From Portunus trituberculatus (Eukaryota > Arthropoda > Malacostraca > Decapoda > Portunidae): a stretch of DNA of 64,000 nt. The number at the start of each line of letters is the position of its first letter. The first letter of the stretch is position 1. The notes under the pieces are model-generated. The model did not search any database and had not been told where the DNA came from. It was given only the letters and a program-made list of their open reading frames with translations. This document shows, in pieces, positions 22,930 to 33,270 of this stretch. The DNA is taken from assembly GCF_017591435.1 (NCBI RefSeq), contig NC_059295.1, positions 38,000,916 to 38,064,915 of the forward strand, written 5' to 3'. The position numbers were made by a program, and so were the translations under genes.

Positions 22930-23668
22930 AACTCTCCCAGACCACCAGCCTGTTCTCAGAGGATGCTCACAAGAGGTACTTGAGCCTTCCATCACCTGAA
23001 TCTCATGCACTCTATATTTCTGCCTGGAATCATGCCAAGTCTGTTCTTCAACTTGCCAAACACTCCTTCATAAATAGAAAATGTCAGCCTTTCAAACTCT
23101 AACTCCCCTCGAGACTTCTAGCATCTGGCCAAAAACATATCTAATAACTTTACTTCTTCATCTTTCCCTCCTTTATTTCATCCTGATGGCACCACTACCA
23201 TCTCAACTATCTCTAAAGCTGAAATTTTCTCTCAAACCTTTGCTCACAACTCCACCTAGGATGATTTTGGGCTTGTCCCTCACTCTCCTCCTCCCTCTGA
23301 CTATTTCAAGGCTTCAATTAAAATTCTTCATAATGATGTTTTTCGTGTGTTTGCAAGCCTAAACCCTTGGAATGCTTATGGACCTGATCGGGTCCCTTAT
23401 ACTGTTCTCAAAAAACTGTGCTTTCGTACTTGCATCTTGCCTGGCCAAACTCTTCCAACTATGTCTATCAATTTATATGTTTTCTTCTTGCTGGAAGTTT
23501 GCCTACATTCAGTCTGTTCCTAAAAAGGGTTCTAATCCCTCAAACTACCACCCTATAGCTTTAATCTCTTGATTGTCTAAAGTTTTTGAATTTATCCTCA
23601 ATAGGAAGATTCTTAAACATCGGTCACTTCAAAATCTTCTATCTGATCGCCAGTATGGCTTTTATTGA
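22930..23668 (+). pseudogene. Jockey-like LINE (family A), second partial copy
   Basis: This repeats the pre-RT and RT fingers of the first copy: LTPLETSSIWPKTYLI, QSVPKKGSNPSNYHPIALIS (the PVPKKG-x-xxPxNYRPIALxS motif), ending DRQYGF at about 23664. It then meets an inverted copy of the same family. Confidence 0.7.
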
Positions 23669-24140
23669 TGTCGGTCTTTTTTTTTTATGTAAGACGAAGA
23701 CCTGCCAAGGGCAACAAAATATATTAAAAAAAAAAAAGGCATACTGAAACTGCAGGTTCCCTAAAAGATTTTAAAGAAATTAGCCAAAAAATAGGGACAA
23801 ATGTTTTAAAACCTCCCTCTTAAAAGAAATCAAGTCGCAGGAAGATGGAAATGCAGAAGCAGGAAGAGAGTTCCAGAGTTTACCAATGAAAGGTATGAAT
23901 GATTGCAAGTACTGGTTAACTCTTACATTTGAGAGTTGGACAGAATACGGATGAGAGGAAGAAGAAAGCCTTGTGCAGCGAGGCTGCAGGAGGAGGGGAG
24001 GCATGCAGTTAGCAAGATCAGTAAAGCAGTTAGCATGAAAATAGCGATAAAAGATAGAAAGAGATGCAACGTTCCAACGGTGAGAAAGAGGCTAAAGACA
24101 GTCAGTTAGAGGAGGGGAGGTGATGAGATGAAAAGCTTTT
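23669..24140 (-). pseudogene. Jockey-like LINE (family A), 3' end, inverted
   Basis: The minus-strand frame from 24004 has RCTRLSSSSHPYSVQLSN, then SFIPFIGKLWNSLPASAF and FKREVLKHLSLFFG, the conserved C-terminal end of the family. Poly-A/T runs at 23680-23750 mark the 3' UTR and tail. It abuts the plus-strand partial copy tail-to-tail. Confidence 0.75.
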
Positions 24141-24950
24141 GATTCCATAAAAGAATCAAAAGAATTCGTCAAAATTCAGGGACAAATGTTTCAACACCTC
24201 TCTCTTAAAAGAAGTTAAATCGTTGGAAGATGGAAATATAGAAGCAGGCATGGAGTTCCACAGTTTACCAGTGCAAGATATGAATGACTGAGAATTCTGG
24301 TATTAGAAGGTTGGACAGAACAGGGGTGAGAGGAAGAAGAAAGCCAGCCTTGTGCAGCAAGGCCGCAGGAGGAGCAGAGGCATGCAGTTAACAAGATCAG
24401 TAGACCAGTTAGCATGAAAATAGCAATAAAAGATAGAAAGAGATGCAACATTTCAGTGGTGAGAAAGAGGCTGAAGACAGTCAATCAGAGGAGGGGAGTT
24501 GATGAGGCGAAAAGCCTTTTATTCCACTCTATCTAATAAAACTGTGTGAGTGGAACCCTCCCAAACATGTGAAGAGTGCTCCATACAAGGACAGATAAAG
24601 CCCTTGTACAGAATTAGCAGTTGCAGGAGCAAGAAAAACTGACGGAGATGCCTCAGAACACCTAACTTCACAGAAGCTGTTTTAGCAAGAGATGTGATGT
24701 GAAGTTTCCAGTTAAGATTATGAGTAAAGAACAGATTGATGATATTCAGTGTAAAAGAGAGTGATAGTTGAGTGTCATTGAAGATCAAAAGTGTGTAGCA
24801 AGTGCTTGTAGCTTTGTGAAAAGGAGGACAACAGTCTTTAGAGGGCAGGCTGTGACTGCCCCCTTGAGAGGATGAAGAGCCAAGAGTTTGTAAACAAAAC
24901 ATCCATGAGTAAAAATTATATATGTGAGGAAGGGCACTTGAAAGATGAAA
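24141..24950 (-). pseudogene. Jockey-like LINE (family A), C-terminal half, inverted
   Basis: Minus-strand frames carry CCPPFHKATSTCYTLLIFND, LNWKLHITSLAKTASVKLGV and SSHVWEGSTHTVLLDRVE, then GTPCLLLYFHLPTI. They cover the RT thumb and C-terminus. It is a separate copy from 23669-24140, since both contain the terminal GKLWNSLP-type segment. Confidence 0.75.
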
Positions 24951-25225
24951 GAAAAGATTAAAGGAATACATGTGTGCAAGAGGTGTCAGGAAAGGCCAAC
25001 ACTTGAACAAGTAAAAAGGGAATGTGTGGATAGGAAAAGGTGGAGATTCTTTTACCATGGTCACCCTCATAAGGAAAGCTCCCAGAGAGTAAGTATCAGA
25101 AAGATAAATACATATGAATACCTATTAGCAATAAAATTCTCCTTCTCAGTACAAATAACAAGAACTAAAATTTTAAGTAAAAAACTTTTTATTACTATTC
25201 AATAAGCAAGCAGCATACCACATAC
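24951..25225. other. MARF1 intron sequence near exon B
   Basis: No element recognised. It includes the downstream intron flank with the GTATGT donor of exon B at 25225-25220. Confidence 0.5.
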
Positions 25226-26250
25226 CTGACAATTTTCTATGTCCCAAAATACTCCAATTGGTGGAAGACGTCCCAAATAAGAATTCTTTTGACATGCTTG
25301 TCTGTCTGTCTCTTTTTGATCTTCTTCTTCCAGTTGTTCTATACATTTCAAATCTTGTTCAAAATCATCTGTATTTGATATCAAATCCACTTCAGCTCCA
25401 CAGGATGTGTTTTCATTGCTAGATTCTGTATCTTGTGAATGTGTAAATCTCTTTGGAGTCAATAACACATCCAATGGCTTAAAATTGTCTTTTAGACTTA
25501 AACCTTTACAATTTAATTGGGACATTTGTGGAGTGGCTCTTGAACAATCTCCTCTATTATAGCTCCAAGTATTCACTTTTGTACTGACATCAGGATTTTC
25601 ATAAATATCTGTTCCTCTTGCAGGAGTATTTGAAGGACTGAAGCTACATGGAATGTGTCCATTATACCGAAAATATAATGACTCTGATAAAAAAGCTCCA
25701 GGTGTCATCAGAGTAGCATCCAAATTAGTTTCTGTGTTTAAAGTTCCATTGTATTCAGAAGTCTGTGGTACACATTTCATACTACTGCTTTTATCTATTT
25801 CTCTTGAGGACAGTATCTGCATACCCTTATAAGGTAAAGAAAACTGTGATACTGATGCAGGTACAGATACTGAAAGTGTGTTGCTAGTATGAGCTGTGTT
25901 AGATGTGGTAATTGTAACAACTTCTTTCCCTTCCATTATTTCCATCAATGGATAAAGACTTTCATGCTCTTTTTTACTCATTATTGGCCCATAATCTTCA
26001 AAACTCAAAGAGTCAAGATATGTTCCAGACACAGAACTACTAGTGCTGCTAGAACTATAAAACCACTGATCACTAGCATGTCTGCTGGTAGTATAACTAA
26101 TACTACAATTTGTCATACTGGTAGTATCACAGGAAGAGTTTGAGGTACTATCAAAACTTGAACATTTTTCCACTGGGAAGGAAAAATCTGTAGGTCCAAG
26201 GAGTAAGGTGCATGGTGGACTTGGTGGTGGAGGCAAACTCTCAGGAAATT
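25226..26250 (-). CDS. Marf1: MARF1-like gene, exon B (N-terminal region and start of NYN domain)
   Basis: This 1025-bp exon encodes about 342 residues. It starts EFPESLPPPPSPPCTLLLGP after the acceptor TTTTTTTTCCAG. A long, serine- and threonine-rich, probably disordered region follows, then an acidic stretch (CIEQLEEEDQKETDRQ), and it ends LPPIGVFWDIENCQ. The last segment is the signature start of the MARF1 NYN (PIN-like) ribonuclease domain; the D of FWDIEN is one of the conserved active-site acids. MARF1 is an RNA-binding/RNase regulator of meiotic and germline mRNAs. In vertebrates a similar ~350-residue tail precedes NYN, and here NYN starts near residue 335. The donor is CAG|GTATGT. 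Codons are intact throughout. Confidence 0.92.
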
Positions 26251-26594
26251 CTGGAAAAAAAATAATAAATAAATAAAACAAAAAAATCAAATCAATCTTA
26301 CCCCAATAGTATAATAAAGAAAAGAAACTTGCATATTATAACTAGCACTGATGATTTACATATGAACTATCAATAAACAAAATTTTTAAATATAAATATT
26401 GTTGACTGGCTTTTACCATCTCATTAGAAAACAAAATCATGTTTAAATATTCATTCTAAACTTCTAAAAACTTGTGAACATTCATTGATTTTAAAAACCT
26501 AATAAGAAATCTACATCCAGTAAGGAATTCTCCTTCAATACACTGTTTATGTATCTTTAAATGTGACAAAAAGATGTTCACAATAGCTAAGTCC
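26251..26594 (-). other. MARF1 intron, polypyrimidine tract and AT-rich sequence
   Basis: The acceptor AG is at 26252-26251, preceded on the minus strand by a T-rich tract. Upstream is AT-rich intron with nothing recognised. Confidence 0.6.
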
Positions 26595-26850
26595 ACACAT
26601 AGGTTCGAGTCCCACTACATATAGATTTGAAACTGTGCCATTTGTCAAGTGGTTTAAAGTTACTTACATGTCACCAAGATACTCATGATGATGTGCTTGG
26701 GTGCTTGGGTGGTGATATGGGACCTAATATGGGTACCACTATAAATAAAATTGCCTGCGCTACTAATGGATGGAAGCTTAACAGCACTTCCCACATATAC
26801 TCTTCAAGTATGCCTATAGGCACTATAGGCCATAACATTAAAAAGAAAAA
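26595..26850 (+). mobile_element. tRNA-derived SINE, 5' truncated
   Basis: A box B sequence (GGTTCGAGTCC, 26602-26612) is followed by about 230 bp of non-tRNA body ending in an A-rich tail (AAAAAGAAAAAAAA). Box A is missing, so the head is truncated. It lies in the first intron of MARF1, antisense. Confidence 0.55.
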
Positions 26851-27159
26851 AAAATGCAATACCCATGAAACTTCTCTAATCCAAGAGCACTGTCCTTACA
26901 AATAAACACAAAGTAAGACTATTTTCTTCCATAGGAAACCATATGGTATGTTTTTTTTGTTTTTTTTCATAAACACTATATCAGTTAAGCTCTTACTTAA
27001 AATAAGAAGCTAGTAACAATGCATGTATAGCCGCTTTCTACATCAATTAGTTTTGTGATTTTGCCTTATACATTTAAGCCTCCATAGCTGTCAAATTTTA
27101 GAGCAAAACTCATTAAAATGTGCAATCACTACAGGCATTACTTTTCAATATGTAAATAT

Positions 27160-27160
<1 letters not shown>
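26851..27160. other. Intron sequence, nothing recognised
   Basis: AT-rich, with a short poly-T run near 26950-26968. No coding or repeat signature. Confidence 0.4.

Positions 27161-27206
<46 letters not shown>
27161..27206. repeat. (CA)n microsatellite at the LINE 5' junction
   Basis: About 23 CA units sit immediately upstream of the first recognisable LINE codons. Confidence 0.95.
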
Positions 27207-27208
<2 letters not shown>

Positions 27209-30200
27209 GAACTGGCAGCAGCAGTAAGGGAAAAGAATAATGAAAGGTCAGAAGAGGAGAAGAAGGCATTTTTTTGGAGAATTCTAGGAGACAGGATAAG
27301 GAAATGGTATATAAACGAGAAGGAAGAGAAAAAAGTGGAACAAGTTTAACTAAAAATGATAAAGGCAAAAGACTAAAAATGATGTATACGAACATAGACA
27401 GGCTTTTATCAAGTAAATTAGAATTAAGAGATTACATAAGGAAAGAAAATCCAGATATTATATGCCTGGCTGAAACAAAACTAAATGAGGAAATCAAAAT
27501 AGTCTTGGATAATAGGTATAATGTATGGAGAAGGGACAGAGTGGGTAAAGAAGGAGGAGGAGTCATGATAATGTTAAGGAAGGAGATAGTGATCAATCAA
27601 GTGGAATGTGGGGAAGGAAAAGCAGAAGTATTGTATATTAAGATGCATATTAATAAAAAGAGATAACAATCATTGTAACATATGTGCCACCAAAACAAAT
27701 TCATGGACCAATCAAGAATATAAAGACATGATAGATGACACAATAAGGAGTCTAATGAGAATCGTTAAAGAAAGGAGAAAAGTGATATTAGTAGGAGATT
27801 TCAACTGTAAAGAAGTGGACTGGGAAAATTATGAAAGTGGTATGGGGAAGAAGCCTGGGAGAAAGATTCTTGAACCTAATGATAGACAATATGATGGACC
27901 AGAGAGTAAAGGAATGCACAAGATTCAGAGGAAACGACGAGCCGGCGAGATTGGACCTAGTTTTTACAAGGGGTATACAAATGAATGACGATATAAGATA
28001 TAAGTGCCCATTGGGAAAGAGTGACCATGCAATATTAGAAATAGATATAGAAGAAGGAAAGGAAGATAGAGATGATTCATACAAAGGAGACCGATTAAAT
28101 TACAGAAAGGCTGATATTGAGAATCTCAAGAACTATTTTAAAAACGTAGACTGGGAGGAGATGGAAAACTCAGAGACAATGCAAGACAAATATAACTTAT
28201 TTTTGGAAATATACAAAACAGGAGTCAGGGAATATGTCCCAAAATATAGACCAAAAGAAGAAGGAAAGAAAGATTGGTTTAATGCAAGGTGTGCTAGGGC
28301 AAAGGAGAAAAGAGATGGAGCATGGAAAAGGTGGAGGAGAAATAGGAATCCAACAAACAAGGAAAACTTCAAGGCAGCGAGAAATGAATATGTTAAGGTG
28401 AGGAAGGAAGAGGAAAAGAACTTCAAAAAAGATATTGTCGAAAAATGTAAGGAGCAACCAAAATTGTTCTATAGATTCATAAATGGAAAAATTAGGCAAA
28501 AAGAAACAATAGAAAGGTTAAAAGGAGAGAACGGGATGGTGGAAGACCCAAAATGTATGGCAGAACTATTAAATAAAAAATTCCAGGAGGTCTTTACTAA
28601 AGAATCCAAATTTGAGAGGCCACAGGGTAATAGAGACACAATCTATATGAAAGAGATTAAAGTAACCAAGCTTGAAATAAAAGAGTTAATGAAGGAACTG
28701 GATGAAGAGAAGGCAATGGGACCGGATGAAGTCTCAGGCAGAATACTGAAAGAATGTAGGGAAGAACTAGCAAGTCCTATATACAACATCATAAAATGCT
28801 CAATAGAAAATGGAACAGTGCCAGTAGAATGGAAAAGAGCTGAGGTGGTTCCCATATATAAGAGTGGAAGGAAAGAAGAACCTTTAAATTACAGACCGGT
28901 ATCACTAACTAGTGTAATATGCAAGATGTGTGAAAGAATAATAAAGAAACAATGGATCGAGTTCCTTGAAGACAACAAATTAATATCAAATAGCCAATTT
29001 GGTTTTAGAAAAGGACGGTCTTGTGTAACTAATTTATTGAGTTTCTATTCTAGAATAGTTGATAGAGTACAAGAGAGAGAGGATGGGTTGACTGCATCTA
29101 TTTGGATTTAAAAAGGCGTTTGACAAAGTGCCACATGCAAGATTACTGTGGAAGTTAGAGGAGAAGGGTGGCTTAAAAGGAAGCACATTGAGATGGATAG
29201 AAAATTATTTGAGGGGGAGAGAAATAAGGACGGTAGTTAAAGATATGAAGTCCAAGTGGAGAGCAGTAGAAAGCGGAGTGCCACAGGGGTCAGTATTGGC
29301 ACCAATACTTTTCCTCATTTATATTAACGACATGCCAGAAGGAGTGAACAGCTACATAAATTTGTTTGCGGATGATACGAAACTGTGCAGAGTTATAAAG
29401 CAAAAGGAGGATTGTGAAATACTGCAAGAAGACCTAAATAAGATCTGGGAATGGAGTAAGAAATGGGAAATGGAATTCAATGTGAACAAAAGCCATGTCA
29501 TGGAAATGGGAAAGAGTGAAAGACGACCTGTGGGAATCTATAAGATGGGAGATGGAGTAGAACTGGAGAAAGTCAAAAGGAAAAGGACTTAGGAGTGACG
29601 ATGGAAGAAAACAATCAACCAGTAAGCCATATTGATAGAATTTTTAGAGAAACATATAATTTGCTGAGGAATATTGGAGTAGCATTTCACTACATGGACA
29701 AAGAAATGATGAAGAAATTGATAAATACTATAATAAGACCTAGATTGGAATATGCAGGAGTAGTGTGGACCCCTCATAAAAAGAAACACATAAGAAAATT
29801 GGAGAGGCTACAAAAATGGCTACAAGAATGGTCCCAGAACTTGAAGGGATGACATATGAGGAGAGACTAAAGGCTATGGATCTACCAACCTTGGAACAAA
29901 GAAGGAGAGAGGAGACCTGATACAAGTCTATAAATTGATCAACGGAATGGACCAAGTGGATAATGAGAAACTGATCCTGAGAGAAGAATATGACATCCAA
30001 GCACAAGATCGCATAGTAAAAAGCTGAGAAAGGGAAGATGTCTGAGAGATATTAAAAAATATAGTTTCCCGCAGAGATGTATTGAGACGTGGAACAGTTT
30101 AGATGAAGAAGTAGTGTCTGCAAAGAGTGTGCACACTTTTAAAGTAAGATTGGATAAGTGTAGATATGGAGACGGGGCCACACGAGCATAAAGCCCAGGC

Positions 30201-30235
30201 CCTGTAAAACTACAACTAGGTAAATACAACTAGGT
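27207..30235 (+). pseudogene. CR1/L2-like LINE (family B), nearly complete ORF2
   Basis: Frames in order: end of ORF1 (ERSEEEKKAFFWRILGDRIR); endonuclease with MMYTNIDRLLSSKLELRDYI, DIICLAETKLNEEI, ILVGDFNCKEVDWENY and the LDLVFTRG and GKSDHAILE motifs; then a 426-codon frame (27831-29111) through MGPDEVSGRILKECREEL and VPIYKSGRKEEPLNYRPVSL into the RT; then KKAFDKVPHARLLWK, SGVPQGSVLAPILFLIYIND and LFADDTKLC; then the conserved C-terminus (RPRLEYAGVVWTP). Single-base frameshifts at about 27660, 27870, 29100, 29590 and 29820 break it. It ends at CAACTAGGTAAATAC repeats, then a (CA)-rich tract. It lies in the MARF1 intron on the opposite strand. Confidence 0.9.
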
Positions 30236-30254
30236 AAATACATACACACACACC
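30236..30254. repeat. Short (CA)n at the 3' end of LINE B
   Basis: TACATACACACACACCA joins the LINE 3' end to the next LINE copy. Confidence 0.8.
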
Positions 30255-31090
30255 AATGAAGAATATAAAGACATGATAGATGACACAATAAGGAGCCTGA
30301 CGAGAGTCATAAAAGAAGGGAGAAAAGTTATATTAGTAGATTTCAACTGTAAGGAGGTGGACTGGGAAAATTATGAAAGTGGTATGGGAGAAGAACCTGG
30401 GGAGAAAGATTTCTGAATCTAATGATAGATAATATGATGGACCAAAGAGTAAAGGAAAACACAAGATTTAGAGGAAACAACGAGCCGGCGAGATTGGATT
30501 TGGTTTTAACAAGAGGAATACAAATGAGCGGTGATATAAGATATAAGTGCCAATTGGGAAGGAGTGACCATGTAATATTAGAAATGTATATAGAGGAGGG
30601 AAAGGAAGATAGAGACGAATCATACAAATGAGACTGATTAAATTACAGAAAGGCTCATATAGAGAACCTCAAGAACTATTTTAGAAACGTTAACTGGGAG
30701 GAAATGGAGAATTCAGAGAGAGTGCAAGAGAAATATAACATATTTCTGGAAATATACAAAACAGGAGTCAGGGAATATGTCCCAAAATATAGACCTAAAG
30801 AAGAAGGAAAGAAAGATTGATTTAACACACAGTGTGCTAGGGCAAAGGAGAAAAGAGATGGAGCATGGAAAAGGTGAAAGAGAAATAGAAATCCAGGAAA
30901 TAAGGAAAACTTTTAAGTAGCAAGACATTAATATGTTAAGGTGAGGAAGGAAGAGGAAAGAAACTATGAAAAGGACATTGTCAAAAAAAATGTAAGGAGC
31001 AACCAAAATTGTTCTACAGATTCATAAATGGAAAAATTAAGCAAAAAGAGACAAAAGAAAGGTTAAAAGAAGAGTATGGAATGGTGGGAT
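30255..31090 (+). pseudogene. CR1/L2-like LINE (family B), second copy, 5' and internal parts missing
   Basis: It starts mid-endonuclease (NEEYKDMIDDTIRSLTRVIK) and passes LVDFNCKEVDWENYESGMGE, MDQRVKENTRFRGNNEP and LDLVLTRGIQMSGDIR. It then decays through the connector to LFYRFINGKIKQKETKERLK at about 31080. The whole RT is missing: the sequence changes abruptly to (AC)n at 31095, and the element's own 3' terminal sequence follows at 31154. Confidence 0.8.
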
Positions 31091-31092
31091 TA

Positions 31093-31153
<61 letters not shown>
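31091..31153. repeat. (AC)n inside the deleted LINE B copy
   Basis: About 29 AC units stand in place of the missing RT region. Confidence 0.95.
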
Positions 31154-31155
<2 letters not shown>

Positions 31156-31258
31156 TGGATAAGTGTAGATATGGAGACGGGGCCACACGAGCATAAAGCC
31201 CAGGCCCTGTAAAACTACAACTAAGTAAATACAACTAGGTAAATACACACACACACAC
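31154..31258 (+). mobile_element. LINE B 3' terminus with tandem CAACTAGGTAAATA tail
   Basis: GGATAAGTGTAGATATGGAG through CCCAGGCCCTGTAAAACTAC repeats the last 80 bp of the copy that ends at 30235. It ends in two CAACTA(G/A)GTAAATA units and then (AC)n. The same 3' end is seen inverted at 14595. Confidence 0.85.
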
Positions 31259-31522
31259 ACCCGGTAGCTCAGTAGTTGGAGAGCTGGATTCCCCAGCCAG
31301 GTGGAGATATTTGGGTGTGTCTCCTTTCACGTGTAGCCCCTGTTCACCTAGCAGTGAGTAGCTACTGGATGTAAATCGAGGAGTTGTGACCTTGTTGTCC
31401 TGGTGTGTGGTGTGTGCCTGGTCTCAGGCCTATCCAAAGATCGGAAATAATGAGCTCTGAGCTCGCTCTGTAGGGTAATGTCTGGCTGTCTCGTCAGAGA
31501 CTGCAGCAGATCAAACAGTGAA
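31259..31522 (+). mobile_element. tRNA-derived SINE 1
   Basis: A box A-like GGTAGCTCAGTAGTTGGAGA head opens the element; box B is degenerate. The body contains CCCCTGTTCACCTAGCAGTG, GATGTAAATCGAGGAGTTGT and GAGCTCTGAGCTCGCTCTGT, shared with SINE 2. It is bounded by (AC)n on both sides. Confidence 0.75.
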
Positions 31523-31536
31523 CACACACACACACA

Positions 31537-31814
31537 CCGCGTAGTGTAGTGGTTAGCATCCTCGACTCACAATCAAGAGGGCCGGGTTCAAGTCCCGGAA
31601 GCAGTGAGGCAAATGGGCAAGCCTCTTAATGTGTGGCCCCTGTTCACCTAGCAGTAAAATAGGTATGGGATGTAACTCGAGGGGTTGTGGCCTCACTTTC
31701 CCGGTGTGTGTTGTGTGATATGGTCTCAGTCCTACCAGAAGATCGGTCTATGAGCTCTGAGCTTGCTCTGTAATGGGGAAGACTGGCTGGGTGACCAGCA
31801 GGCGACCGAGGTGA

Positions 31815-31816
<2 letters not shown>
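31537..31816 (+). mobile_element. tRNA-Val-like SINE 2
   Basis: The head resembles a tRNA: box A GTAGTGTAGTGGTTAGCA at 31541-31558, a seven-base anticodon loop CTCACAA giving CAC (31568-31570, Val), and box B GGTTCAAGTCC at 31585-31595. The body is shared with SINE 1 (CCCCTGTTCACCTAGCAGTA, TGTAACTCGAGGGGTTGTGG). The tail is (AC)n. Mismatches in the acceptor and anticodon stems and the attached body argue against a functional tRNA gene. Confidence 0.85.

Positions 31817-31880
<64 letters not shown>
31817..31880. repeat. (AC)n microsatellite, SINE tail
   Basis: About 32 AC units follow SINE 2 directly. Confidence 0.95.
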
Positions 31881-31884
<4 letters not shown>

Positions 31885-32026
31885 TTAAGAGAGGTACAGT
31901 ACATGATATGTTAACTTCAATGTTCTTGTTAAAACATATATACACTACTTCTAGTGTTGCAAAAGTCATAACCAAAGTTCATAATGAAAGAAAAAAAATC
32001 CTTACAGTATTTCTGAAAATCCATAC
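31881..32026 (-). other. MARF1 intron next to exon A
   Basis: Unique AT-rich sequence containing the GTATGG donor at 32026-32021. Confidence 0.5.
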
Positions 32027-32079
32027 CTAATTTTCCAGCCATGGTGTTTCTTTTCCAGTCCAACTTTGTAGCTGCTAAC
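32027..32079 (-). CDS. Marf1: MARF1-like gene, exon A (start codon exon)
   Basis: On the minus strand TTGTTCTTGCAG is a good acceptor ending at 32080. The 53-bp exon has AACACCATGG (a good Kozak context) with ATG at 32042-32040, then GCT GGA AAA TTA G and the donor |GTATGG. The 16 coding bases leave phase 1; with the first two bases of exon B they make GAA, so the protein starts MAGKLEFPES. Exons A+B give exactly 347 codons. A 5' UTR part (32043-32079) implies at least one further non-coding exon upstream. Support is from splice phase only, as the five residues carry no homology signal. Confidence 0.7.
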
Positions 32080-33270
32080 CTGCAAGAACAAGACAATTTC
32101 ATTCTGAGTGACTTAAAGCAAAATACACTCCTAACTATTTACTCACCTTTCCATATACGCACACAAGGTAAATTTGCAGATAAATTCCTAAAAGTAATTA
32201 CACATAATTAAATGCTACCTTTAGCCTACACTAGGTAGTTATGCAACATATCTGCAATAAAATGAATCACACTGCAAATAACAAATTTTACAAATGCAAA
32301 GAATAGGACACTTAGATTAGGGTTGCTATATATGAACTATCAAAATTCCAGACACTTTCATTGACACTTGATATACTGGGAAAAATGTAAATAAAAAATA
32401 AAAACAAATCAAATCAACTTATGTACACTTATTGCAATAACAAGGTCACAAGGCCACAAAACAAAAAAACAGTAATCCAAAATTACTCCAATCAAAACTG
32501 GTTAAAAGCTGGAACATGACACAAGGCAATGTTGGAAAGGCTGAGAGCATCGACTTCATACAGAACTCATACCTATGAGAATCTTGACTGAAACCAGACT
32601 AAAGCAACTGCCACTAGGTAAACCCCTCCTTCTCTCCCATCATCTCAACCTACAGAAATTTAATAATTGGTTTTTTTTTAAGTCACTGATGGAAGCTGAA
32701 CTTCTGGACATTTGAAATTAAAATAGATAATGAGAAATGAAGATATTTCAATATCATTATAGAAAAACAGACTTAGAGTAATAGTGTAACATAACTTATC
32801 ATCATCAGAAAGATCACAAATGGGAGATATGATTACTGATAATATAATGATAGAACTGATAATGTCTGTGATAAACTCAACATTTAGACATACTATATTC
32901 ATGACATTCTTTCCTTAAATGGTCTATTTATATGGAAACATAATGAATAGTAAAAAAAAAAAAATTTAATTGTTCCGAGTGAAAAGTAGCTGTTATATGA
33001 ACTGAATTGCATAAACCAAATTTGCCATCATAAACACTGTTCAGAAAAATCAAAATGAGGTGAAAGAAATCATGGTGTGAGAATAAGGATGAAAGATGGA
33101 GGTCTTGTAAATAGCAAGATGATAAGTGACTTCTGACCGATAGTGAATGGTAAGACAACAGAAGGAGTAAAGCTGTTTAGGAAGAGTACAGGAGAAGGTA
33201 AGAGTGAATGTCAATGCAAAGGAAACAATGGGGAGTGGGTTCAGAAGATAGACAGAGAAGTTAATTAGGC
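32080..33270 (-). other. Probable MARF1 5' intron, no element recognised
   Basis: AT-rich unique-looking sequence. I found no coding homology or TIRs. A poly-A/T run occurs at 32953-32966. Confidence 0.45.

Noticed and set aside
31537..31610. A functional tRNA-Val gene
   Set aside because: The head has mismatched stems and is continuous with a SINE body and CA tail, so it is a tRNA-derived SINE.
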